The position numbers and the translations under genes were made by a program. DNA of 64,000 nucleotides, from the NCBI GenBank assembly GCA_035235625.1, contig CP141140.1:66294782-66358781 (forward strand), read 5' to 3'. Shown piece after piece: positions 1 to 9,802 of this stretch. How positions within the stretch are numbered: position 1 is the stretch's first letter; every line of letters begins with the position of its first letter. The DNA is from Saururus chinensis (taxonomy: Eukaryota; Streptophyta; Magnoliopsida; Piperales; Saururaceae). Under the pieces are notes generated by a model that made no database searches, had not been told where the DNA came from, and saw nothing but the letters and a program-made list of their open reading frames with translations.

Positions 1-50
1 CTAAATAGCATCTTCACAGTTTCTATATCATGTATAATTAGAAGTCCTTT

Positions 51-92
51 AAAAGGATGTATACAGGTAAGAAAAGGATGTATACAGGTAAG
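51..92. repeat. 21-bp tandem duplication
   Basis: Two adjacent identical 21-bp units (51-71 and 72-92), each starting AAAAGGATGTATACAGG. No gene is associated. This looks like simple replication slippage. Confidence 0.8.
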
Positions 93-1586
93 ATCACTAT
101 GGTCACATGGGTGGGACATGTAAAGTAGAGTGTGAAACCCTCTCTTCAAACAGGATGTTTCTCATCAACCCAGTAAAAGATGATGAGATGGGCAGCTCTT
201 CTAGTTCGTCAAAGAAATCGTTTTCTTCTGATTTGGGTGAAGAGTAATTCCTGAGATCTGGGAAAGAAAACTTGAGTCTTCTTTGATGTTGCCATTAAAA
301 GGTGATCACTTGTATTTAGGAGTATCATTTCTTGTACATCAGCAGTGGGGTATTGGGTATCAGCAAAGGCAATTTCTTCCTTGGGGACGTGCATTGGTGG
401 GGTGGGTGAAATTGGGAGCTCTTGCATGTTCGGTTGGACTTTGGGGAGTGACATGATTTGGTCTTTCCCGCTGAGAGGTAGAGCAGGGCCGGGATAAGCA
501 TCAGTTAGGCATCTTTCTACCTGCTTTTTAGCTGAACAACCTATTGAGGTGCTGCACCTATCATAGCCCCTGAAGAAGTAGAATGCCACAAAAATAAAAA
601 GTAAAAATCAGGTACACAATGTTGGTGGATTTCGGTAGTTCTCTTTGCACAAGACAAGGGAATGGATCAGGTGATCCTTCCTTGCAAGGGGTAGAGAAGA
701 ACTTTTTTTTATGTGGGACGACCTTTTCTTGAATAATCAAGACTACTCTTTACACTTTAAAGTGAGTAGTGGGGATTATTCAATTTTCAAAACCCTTCGA
801 TTAGTTGGAAAAAATAAAAGAAACAACTAGAATTTTATTAAAACAATAAAAGAGAATTGCCAGGAGAAGTGGCTACAACTTTTAAGTTTAAAAAGGAAAA
901 GAAAAGAAGGAAACAAGGAAAATTCTTCTTGAAGATGAGAGCTCCCCTTGCACAGGTTCTTCCTTCTTGAGTATTTCTGCTTGTCTTCCAATTCCTCGAT
1001 CTTCTTCGACTTTTTGAAGGTCAAGGCTTTTTAGGAACTTGGTGTGTGATGGACTTCTGGATTTCTCTTTTGGAGGTTTCCTAGACTTGAAAGCCAAAAG
1101 CCCCTTCTTATGGAAATAAATGGGTATTTATAGGATAGGAGTTGAACGGTTAAGCAAAGTAGTGGGGTGAGTTGGAAAGGTAGTTCGTGAGAAGTGGAGA
1201 GTGGATTAGTGGGAGATGGGAAATGGGTTAGTGGGAGGGTTGGTAAGAACCAAATTGATTAGTGGAGGAAGTGTGTGGGAAGTGTGAGAGAAGACCGGGC
1301 ATCGTACCCTTGACTAGTCCCCTCCACATCATCACTCTCTTTACACAACATTATTAAATTTTTTTTTAATAAAACTTATTGTGGGCCCGCAAGTGTCACT
1401 TAACCTTTTGGTTTAAAGGCTATTTTGGTGTAAGACTTATGAGATCTCGCACAACTTTGCAATTCAGATTTTTTTTTTATTTTGATGAGGCTTATAGAGC
1501 CTCTCTTAGTCATTTTGAATTTTGTAGCTAACTTTGAATGTAAGAAGGCGTCGTGAGGGTACTCACATAATAATTTTTTTCTAGAA

Positions 1587-1852
1587 ACCTTAGTCTATTC
1601 CTACACGTGTAGGATTAGATTTTGCTTCTTTTTTTTTTGTCTATTCTGAAGATTTGGTCTCATTCAGAGCAGTCAAGCTCCGAAATCTTGGCCTTTGAAA
1701 TTTGATTTTTTTTATCGCATTCCTACGTGTGTAGCATTAGATTTTTTTTCTTTTGGACTTTGTCCACTTTTGAGACTTTGTCTATTTTGAAAATTGTTCT
1801 CATCCAGAGTTAGTCAAGCTCCGAACTCTTTGCATTTGAATTTTGAAAATTT
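1587..1852. repeat. Diverged tandem duplication of about 130 bp
   Basis: Two related blocks, about 1587-1715 and 1716-1852. Each starts TTCCTAC-CGTGTGTAG-like, runs into a T-rich stretch, and then carries the phrase AGTCAAGCTCCGAA. The copies differ by substitutions and T-tract lengths, so this is an old duplication. It lies upstream of the minus-strand TATA box near 1125 and may be a duplicated LTR enhancer block. Confidence 0.6.
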
Positions 1853-1930
1853 TTTTTTATGTCAACACACAATATCAGAGATCACCGAGAAAGTTAACAA
1901 CAAAATTATAAGGCTGAAGCTATATATTAT

Positions 1931-2316
1931 CACATGGAGATTACTAGTAGTTGCAGCTCCTTGATTTTTACCAAGCAGTGAGCCACACTATTGACTTGTC
2001 TTCTGACAGCAATAAACTTAACTTCCACAAAATTTTCAAGCAGGAAACAATGTGGTGCACAAAGTGCCCCACCTTAGACCAGTTCTTCCCTCTTTTGATG
2101 AAGTCTTACACCATTGCAACATAATCGCCCTCAAATATGGCCTGATTAACCCCCAAGTCAGCAGCCACCTAAATAGCTATAGCCGCACCCAAACAATCTC
2201 TTCTAGTTTAAGACAAGAGGGCACCCACTTGCACAAACAATAAGTGATCCACCCCCCAGTCCCTCAAACAAATGCCAACACCCAAACCCCCATCCTCAGC
2301 CTGCAAAACCCAAAAT
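1931..2316 (-). pseudogene. RNase H-like domain fragment (reverse-transcriptase-associated type)
   Basis: Read on the minus strand, an intron end (TTTTGCAG) leads into AEDGGLGVGICLRDWG, the first strand of an RNase H fold. After it come IFEGDYVAMV, the position of the usual 'EGD' acidic motif, and VNSVAHCLVK, the usual C-terminal VN-VAH-LA motif. The order matches the plant RNase H-like domain found in LINE-type elements and in free-standing host genes. It is dead: several in-frame stops interrupt it, and a frameshift separates the middle from the C-terminal motif. Its first 77 bases are repeated perfectly at 4105-4181. I cannot tell a LINE origin from a host RNase H-like gene. Confidence 0.6.
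2240..2316. repeat. 77-bp perfect direct repeat, copy 1
   Basis: Identical over 77 bases to 4105-4181. On the minus strand it holds an intron end plus the first codons of the RNase H-like fragment, so this copy sits in its native context. The pair brackets the ARABIDILLO fragment. Confidence 0.97.
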
Positions 2317-2395
2317 GAAAATATATATAAGCTGAAAATGTCAATGCAATAGAGGCTTACTCGCATGTCCCATGAAAATGAAACAATATACATAC

Positions 2396-4104
2396 CAGTG
2401 CCTCAACTCCACCAGTTGTAGCGATGGCTTCTCTGTTCCTGTCGTCAAATGATAGGTTCCACAAGGCACCAGCAGCTTCTTGTCTGCTTGATGAGATATA
2501 GATTGATGAAAATCTTGAACAAAGTGGAGGATTTTCTTTCCTGTTTTGTAAAAAATGCATCGTATAAATTAGTATATCAAATTTACCTTACACCTTCATG
2601 ATGAGAACACATCAGTTGCACCAGTGCCTCAAGTGCACCCTCCTCATGCCCGACAGCAGCATTATTACTATTGTTATCACCATGAGCAGCCAAGTTTGCT
2701 AAAGCACGAGCAACCTGAAAGAAGCACAAGAGAAAATAATACATTTCACCATGTCCCCAATTCTATAACCAGTTGAAACATGATATATAGATAGTCTAAA
2801 AAGCAACAAAAAGTTAAACATGCCAGAATGGAAGACAATTGGCAAGTGCAGTTTCATGAGTAAGAAAATTGTAGAATTTTGGAAATACCTGCTCTTGAAC
2901 TCCATCGAACTTACAGAAACGAGCAAGCATCACTAATGCATGAATGCCACCTGCCAATGCAACCTCCATACTGCATTTGTCATCTACTGCCAAATTTGCA
3001 AGTGCTCCAGGAGCTCGCTCCTTGGATATAAAACAAACAATGTAAAGGTCATTTTGAGGCAATGTCCAGCATATGAAGAATTATCATTTTCATTCATATG
3101 ATCTACACTTAGTTATTGTAAAACACAAGGTAACAAATCATATGAGACACACACGAGAACCCCATCACTACTTGTGCACCATTTGAAGATGAGATCTACC
3201 AGAGCTTTGACTCCCCTTGCCTCTGCTATTGCACTCTGAAACTAATACAACAACTAAGTCTCTAAAATATTCAAATCACCAGCAAAAGAATAGTGAAGAC
3301 GCCAAACCATCCCAACCTTGTGTTCCTCTCCAACAGAAAGATTCCACAGTCCTCTAGCTGCCTCTTCAACTACCAATCTGTTCATGGACCTGGCGAGATT
3401 AGCAAGAATAGTGATCCCACCCTCCTCAGCCACAACTTTTGCTACTTTGGCATTGATTGATAGATTTGCTATAGCCTATAAAATTTCAACACTCAAAACT
3501 GAATATCTTGTAAATCAAAACTTTAAAAGCATTCCTGCAACCAAATACCAAACAGATAGTGCTCATCTTTGCTGCTTCAGCCTGCACTCCTTCATTGGAA
3601 GATTTCGCAAGGTTTAAAAGTAAATTGATGCCACCGTCCTTTATAACAGCTTCTACTCTACCATAATCAACAGTGGCATTCTCGTCGTCAATCACCACAA
3701 AAGTCGCAAGCCCTGTGGCTGCTCTTTCTTGAACATCCTCATGCAAGCTCTAAATTAAACTATGCAGTAGAGCTGCTTCCTACCTTAGCCAGAAGTTGTC
3801 CAGTACTGGTGGATTAGTTTCAGCAATTCTCAGCAGAGTGTGAGACAAGACCCACTCAAGCCATTTCATGACCTCATTTATGTTGTTACTAACATTACTA
3901 AAATTTCTCCATTCTGAAAAGATGCCCCGTTCCTTTATATTTCTATTGCCAAATAATGAAGCTATTCCTTTGAAAATATCATTGTATAATGTAAGAAATA
4001 ACTTCCCTTTATTATTTACTCCCATATGGCCACTTTCTTCTTTAAGACCTGGACAACGCAAAGCAGTTAATACCTTCAAGCTCTTGGATGAAGATAAGAT
4101 TCTT
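2396..4104 (-). pseudogene. ARABIDILLO: ARABIDILLO-like armadillo-repeat gene fragment
   Basis: ARABIDILLO proteins are plant nuclear F-box/LRR/armadillo-repeat proteins that promote lateral root formation. Seven minus-strand exons match the middle of that protein. The first two cover the end of the leucine-rich part and the first armadillo repeat (4104-3567). The next are 3475-3317 (NLSVGEEHK end), about 3234-3153, 3020-2889 (ERAPGALANLAVDDKCSMEV), about 2712-2587, and 2483-2396 (RQEAAGALWNLSFDD). Introns are kept, so this is a DNA-level copy and not a retrocopy. The F-box N terminus and the C-terminal third are missing. It is non-functional: there are in-frame TAG codons at 3782-3780 and 3752-3750, and the donor after 3567 reads AT instead of GT. 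Later exons keep open frames and good splice sites. The 5' edge is fused to the 77-bp RNase H piece. Confidence 0.88.
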
Positions 4105-4181
4105 ATAAGTGATCCACCCCCCAGTCCCTCAAACAAATGCCAACACCCAAACCCCCATCCTCAGCCTGCAAAACCCAAAAT
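4105..4181. repeat. 77-bp perfect direct repeat, copy 2
   Basis: Second copy of 2240-2316, placed exactly at the junction between the CAP-D3-like fragment side and the ARABIDILLO fragment. In this copy the RNase H frame stops at the junction, while another frame reads straight into the ARABIDILLO exon. A few bases (CTTAT on the minus strand) are shared at the breakpoint, which suggests microhomology joining. Confidence 0.97.
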
Positions 4182-4225
4182 TTCATCAAACAACCAGTTA
4201 ATGGGTTGTTTTTGCTTTCACACAG

Positions 4226-4615
4226 TCATTTCAGTTCAATGAAAATTGGAACAACATTTTGGATTAAATTCTTTTTAGCTGCCTGCATGACTAGCCTCCC
4301 CTTGGCAGTTGCCACAGCTCCCCCACTGTTCTCACCTTCCTCATCTATATCTGCGGTCTCTGCAGCAGCAAGCCTGCGACTGGATTGGATTAGCATCTCT
4401 TTGCAAGCAAGTATTTGTAGCGCATCCTGCCAATTCAAAGTCAGTTGTCAGAAATATTATTGTAAAATGTTAACAAAACAACAATACTAAAATGTCCAAA
4501 TATTATGCAAGCAGCAAAACTGACCTTAAAAGATTTTATGGTTCTCTTTGTATAAATGATACCAGATAGCAGTCCTTTGCTATCAAGATCTCCATTTTGC
4601 ATTGGCACAATGAAC
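4226..4615 (-). pseudogene. CAP-D3: Condensin-II subunit CAP-D3-like fragment (two exons)
   Basis: CAP-D3 is a HEAT-repeat subunit of condensin II, which compacts chromosomes in the nucleus. Exon 4615-4525 encodes 30 codons (FIVPMQNGDLDSKG...). It joins in phase to exon 4426-4226, which encodes DALQILACKE, then RRLAAAE, and ends AAKKNLIQNVVPIFIELK. That last phrase is the conserved segment near the C terminus of plant CAP-D3. The first exon is assigned only by its phase and position. Where the family continues with RLLES, this copy runs into a TGA and lacks a GT donor. Only about 100 residues of a much larger protein are present, so this is a captured or leftover fragment. It has the same strand as the neighbouring fragments. 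Confidence 0.75.
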
Positions 4616-4914
4616 CTGTGAAGGGAATTGGATTGTTAGAAACAAAAAATAAAATGTGTAGCAAAAAAATCTGCAACACTCCATAGGTGACATACAATTA
4701 TCTTACTAAAAAAAATTCTTGAAATTCCTTGCCCTGAATTTCTGAATCACAAAACCCTCAAGATGATACTCACTTGGATATTTACCTTTAAAGCTTGAGT
4801 AACCATAACTAAACCTTCAATTCCTGCAATTTTTGTTGTATGATATTTACCTAATAATGAAAATTTGTAGCAAAAATTAGGATGGTGATTTTAACGAAAT
4901 AAACTGAGCTTTGC

Positions 4915-7900
4915 TCATTTATTATAATTCGCTGAAATGACTGACCTTTTCATATCTTCACGTGTAATATCCTCACATGCTTGTAGTGTTTCAAGCGTTT
5001 CAGACAGTCCAGGATCTGACACAAATTCCTCTATCATTCTAGCTCTGAACTGCCTTACTTCTTCCTTGTACATTTTATGCATAAATCTTTCATGATTGTT
5101 GACAATTTCATCCATATAATGACAAATAAAAATCCCGCAATCTAACTTGTAATTAATAATTTAACAGTATGATCATGCTATTTTATGCATTTAAGAAAAT
5201 GTGTGGAACTTAATGAGAAGTTATTTTTATCTTACGAATTTGGGTATTGTTGTGGGATATTTTCCACTTCTGTAAAAGATGATTACAACTCTTGGGATGA
5301 AAATAGTCCTTTTAATGCTTCAAGCTCATACGATTTGATGTGTTCCATTTGTACAAACATAATCATTTGTAATATAAGTAGATAAACAATGCAAGGTTTG
5401 TCAAACTTTAATATAAATAATACTTACAAAAGTCGACGCATCTGCTTCAAAGGGATCATATATTCCATGTTTTATCTTCATAGAGTTGTAATGTTTCCAT
5501 TGGCCTTCATGGGTATCATAAACAAGCAAATGCCAATGACCCATGCATGAACCATCTTTCTGTTGTATATTTGAACGTATAGGAAATATATGATATTGTG
5601 CAAGTTGGTTGACTTTATAATGCTTGAACAAAAACATCTATTGTAATTCCTTTTGTTTATTTACAATAAAATCCTGTATCAATTGGATGAAATAGTAGCT
5701 AGTAAGTTAAAGATTTAAAAAAAAATTATAAAATTATTATCAACTTTTGACATGAATTTGTAGCAGAGCAGGTTCAGGCTGCTTAAGAGTATAATGAATA
5801 TTTATTAACTTACAGAAACAATTTTAAATAGCATGATCATTCAAATCAATAACACCTTCCAAAAAATAAAAAATAAAAATAAATAAATAAATACTCACAA
5901 AACATAATGAGCTATAGAAGACATATTCGTCAGTCAATTCTTCTTTTTCCTTTTTTCTCCTTAATATTTCAGTAAAAGAATCAATGACCTGTCATTTATT
6001 TTTCAAAATTTTAATTAGTCATAACTTTTACTATAAATATAAATAAAAGAAATCATTTTTCAACTTACATTACTACCAATTTCTTGATCATCTGCAAGTT
6101 CATCAATGTCACCTAAAGTGACATTTACTCCTTCTTTGTCACAACTCCAAATAATTGATCTACAATTCATTGAAAAAGATTAGTAACACAATTAAATTCA
6201 TAATCATTGATCTTAAAACTTAAGTGTACTATTGATTTACTCACGTTGTGTCTCCAATTTTATTCATTTCATCAATTTTCAATTTTTCTTCCATTTTTAC
6301 ATACTTCCAGACCTTTCCTTTAGATCCCTTCTTATTTTGTCCTGCTGGTTGATCTTCATCCATCTTTCTCCTTTTAGCTATCTTTGGGTAAACATGGACT
6401 GTGTCTTCTTTGATTCTTTGTTTGACCTCCCTGTCCTATTCTTTACCCTATCAACCATTGAGCTAGGTGTCGCATATGGTTCAGCTGGTTGAGGTCTAGA
6501 AGTTGACCTTTTTTGTGGGGTTGACCTCTTGCTTCCTAGTTGTTGCTCCTCATAAATATTTGTGAAGGCAATGACATCTATAGAAGCGTGTAGTATATTT
6601 ATCTTTTCTTCATACTTCTTATTTTCTTCTGTCTTCATTGTCAATTGCCTTTGAACCAATTCTTTTTCTTCTTTTTCCATCACCATTTGATTGAATACAT
6701 CTTGAAATTGTCTTTAATACCTTGTTTCTCTTTCTTCCATTTTCTTCATCTTCATTCTCAAATGATATACTTCAATTTCAAGTTTTTCTTTTGCTTCTTC
6801 TACCAATTGTTTCTCAGTAGCCAGTTTGTCCATCTTAGAAGCCAATTTTCCTTTGTCATTGAACAACTTTTCATTGTCCTCCTCTAGAAAAGCAATTTCA
6901 TCCATGTTGCGATATTGCTCATTGCTTTTCAAATCATCTTTCATTTTTTTTTAAACTTTCTTTTAATCTTTTAATTTTGACTTCAGCTTCTTTTCTTGCT
7001 TCTTCACTTTTCTTCTTCTCAAAAGCAAGTTGTTCCTTTTCGTCCCCAAGAATTAATATTTCTGCTCTACTACTTTCCAATTCTTGCTGAAGTTTCTTTT
7101 TCTCTTCATTCAATACATTTATCTCAATCATATTTTCATATTCAATAGGAGCAGTATCTGCAAAAAGAATAAACAAACTTTAGAAGAAATATAAGACATA
7201 TAATACAATGTATATTTGTAAATAAGATATAACTAGATGGTCCATTTATATGCTTATAACACAGAAAATCAACAAACTAAATACATCATTTAAAACAGTG
7301 TGTAAAAATTATAAGATTGAAATTAGAGACAACACAATAATGCTACCTATAATTTAAAACAATGTAAAAATTATATGATCATGGCAGCATGATCATGTTG
7401 CCCATTGAAATCCACTGGTAAATTCATTGCAGCATGATCATGCTGCCCTTTTTTTAAATACAATTAATTATCATCTCAACCTACTAACAATTGTCCCTTT
7501 ACAGACTAACGAAAAAAACACAAAGAACAATTAACACAATAGCTTTAATCTAGTTCCTGTAAACACTAATAGTACAATACAAAAAGAAAAAAAAACTATA
7601 AAAATATGATTGCTATGCATGTCTGTGTGGGAATTTAACCACACCTAAACATAAAACCGGAATCACTTAAGACACTAATGACTCAAAGTCAAACCAACAA
7701 GCTCAAATAATCCAAACCTAATACCTAAACATAAAACAGCTCTAATATAGCCAAACATCAACATAGAACTAAAATCCCTCATATGAAAGCTAAAATTAGT
7801 AGCTCAGTACAAGCTCCTAACTGATAACCATCTCGAATGCCAAAAGAAATAAACAATATTGAATAAGAAATTGGAGCTTTCCCAATAATTTCACACTGAA

Positions 7901-9398
7901 AAACAAGACTCAATACATGAGAAAATTAAATAAATAAAAAAAGAAACATTACCTGTATTTTGAAGCCATCCAATTTGGAGAACTTCATCTTTTATTGAAG
8001 CTTCATCTTCACTATCTTTTATATTTACAAAAGAAATTTCTTCATCTTGATCTACTTCTTCTGAATCTTCTTTTTCACTGCCTTCTTCTCTTCTTAGAGA
8101 ATGAAAAGAAGAATCATCTTCTTCTATTCCTACAACTGAAGAATCATCTGGCTCTCCTCCTTCCTCTTCTTCAATTCCTATAGAATAGGAAGATGAATCT
8201 GCTAGCAGTCTTTCTTCTTCTTCCTCTTGTTCAATTTCCACAGAATCAGAAGATGAATACTCTGGTTGACTTTCTTCTTCTTCATCTTCTTCTTCATCCT
8301 CTTCTTCTTCTTTTTCTTCTTCTTCATCTTCCTCGTATTGAGAAAAAAATTGAATTTCAAGGTCGGTTCTTTGTAACCGACCATTCAACACCTACATTTA
8401 AAAATAACATGTTATATCTTTAATCCATAAATATTATCATCTAAAAAAAATTTATTCAATATCATGTCAATTTTTTTTTATACCTCATGATCTTCTATGC
8501 TTTGAAGATCAATTCTTCCAAGTTTTCTGTTCATACTAGAAAGTCTCCAGTTAACTTTTCGAGGTACATAATCATCTTCTTGTACCTCATCGTCTGGGAC
8601 TGGTTTATCCTTTTCTTGAATGAGCATTGTATGCTCACAAAACCAGTACTGCAAAAATATGTTAACATTGTTAGTTTCTCATATAAATAATAATGCATAA
8701 ATAAATGTTTCAAATAATCAAATTTTCTTACCATTAAAGCTATTTGACATCCTCCAATTTTTTCTTGGCTTCAAAATTTGTTGCAATGGAAGAAATCAAT
8801 TTGTTGGCAATAATTGTTGGCCATTTGTAATTAGCCATGTCTTCTATATCTTCAATGGCTCTTATATATGACCAATTAACTTGAGTTCCTCTTGTAGGGA
8901 AAAAAATTGTAATTAATATGTACAAACATAGAAGCCGAACTGAATCCTCCTTTTCTTGTTGACTTAATCCAAATAAATTTTCTCGAAGAACATCGCCTAC
9001 TATTTTTACTATGAGAGAATCATTTCCATATATGTCTTCTAGGAAAACCCTCTGTACAAAGGTGTGTGTGGTTTTCCTTTACTATCTATATGGAAAAGCT
9101 TTCTCCTTCCCATTGGAATTCCAAGTATAATAGACATGTCATCTTCTGTGAATTCAACCAATCTTCTTCCAATTTTAAATTTTCTTGATGTAGGCTGAAA
9201 TGTGTCTATTATTTTCTCCAATATCTGATTAGACTTTTTACAATCACCACTTGTAATTTTTCCATGTAAGAAAGCTCTAATGATTCCCAAGAAAGGAGTT
9301 CTTCGTAACATCTTTATACGGTCATTATCAAAGCAACCGGTAGTTTCTTCTAAAACTGTGCACAGTGCTTGTAGGTTACTTTTAAACTGCACCATGTC
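4915..9398 (-). pseudogene. Ulp1-type cysteine protease gene with acidic and coiled-coil middle (degraded)
   Basis: Transposon-linked or domesticated plant Ulp1/C48 protease gene. Exons on the minus strand: 9398-8732 (N-terminal domain with FTEDDMSIILGIPMGRR), 8648-8484 (YWFCEHT...), 8391-7953 (Glu/Ser/Asp-rich, about 146 codons), 7157-6245 (coiled coil, then a basic stretch), 6159-6069, 5988-5899, 5637-5428, a small unresolved exon near 5290-5260, and 5146-4915. Protease signs are GHWHLLVYD (catalytic His) and LDCGIFICHYM (catalytic Cys). The usual catalytic Asp position reads Asn (HYNSM). Breaks: frameshifts near 9070, at 8770 (A6 run), at 6945 (A9 run) and near 6420; an in-frame TAA near 6713; and the last acceptor reads AA where AG is expected. 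Two breaks lie in A runs, so sequencing error is possible for those. A 5' leader exon near 14.74-15.1 kb is conceivable. Confidence 0.7.
7381..7452. repeat. Two copies of the GCAGCATGATCATGCTGC palindrome in an intron
   Basis: Two palindrome-bearing units about 40 bases apart inside the intron between the acidic and coiled-coil exons of the Ulp1-like gene. They are the same motif as the array at 9475-14260 but isolated from it. Confidence 0.75.
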
Positions 9399-9474
9399 TA
9401 TAATAAAAGGCACAATTTAATATAAATATATAAGTAAAATAGTACAAAAGAAATAAACAGTACAAAAGAAAATG

Positions 9475-9802
9475 GAGAGCAGCATGATCATGTTGCCCCT
9501 TTGAAGTGTATTAGAAATTTCAGGGCAGCATGTTTCGAAATCAAATGGAAAATTGAGAGCAGTATGGTCATGCTGCCTTCATGCTGCCCATTTTTTAAAT
9601 CAAATGGAAAATTGAGAGCAGCATGATCATGCTGCCCCTTTGAAGTGTATTAGAAATTTCAGGGCAGCATGTTCAAATGGAAAATGGAGAGCAGCATGAT
9701 CATGTTGCCTTCATGCTGCCCATTTTCGAAATCAAATGGAAAATTGAGAGCAACATGATCATGTTGCCCCTTTGAAGTGTATTAGAAAATTTAGGGCAGC
9801 AA
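9475..9802. repeat. Palindromic minisatellite, left part
   Basis: Repeating units of the palindrome GCAGCATGATCATGCTGC (or one-base variants), followed by CCCTTTGAAGTGTATTAGAAA, TTTCAGGGCAGCATG and CAAATGGAAAATTGAGA. At least five palindrome copies lie near 9480, 9560, 9617, 9692 and 9750. The array continues at 14018 on the other side of the inserted LTR-like element. It lies directly upstream of the first recognised exon of the Ulp1-like gene. Confidence 0.9.

Larger units (their letters stand above)
1..1870 (-). mobile_element. Probable LTR-like non-coding sequence with a TATA box
   Basis: I see no recognisable protein here. On the minus strand a promoter-like TATA box (CTATAAATACCC) lies near 1118-1130. 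It is followed within about 40 bases by an open frame (1097-888) rich in Lys, Ser and Glu that matches nothing I know. A second minus-strand frame, 589-209 (126 codons), is also unrecognised. Upstream of the TATA box (higher coordinates) is a duplicated block with the wording typical of U3 regions of plant LTR elements. No TG/CA ends or target duplication could be fixed. A cellular promoter with a short unknown gene is the alternative. Confidence 0.3.

Noticed and set aside
6232..6887. Plus-strand Phe/Leu-rich frames resembling membrane proteins
   Set aside because: Antisense of the Lys/Glu-rich coiled-coil exon of the Ulp1-like gene.
7995..8423. Plus-strand Leu-rich open frames
   Set aside because: They are the shadow of the Glu/Asp/Ser-rich exon on the minus strand, which has splice sites and lies in the gene order.
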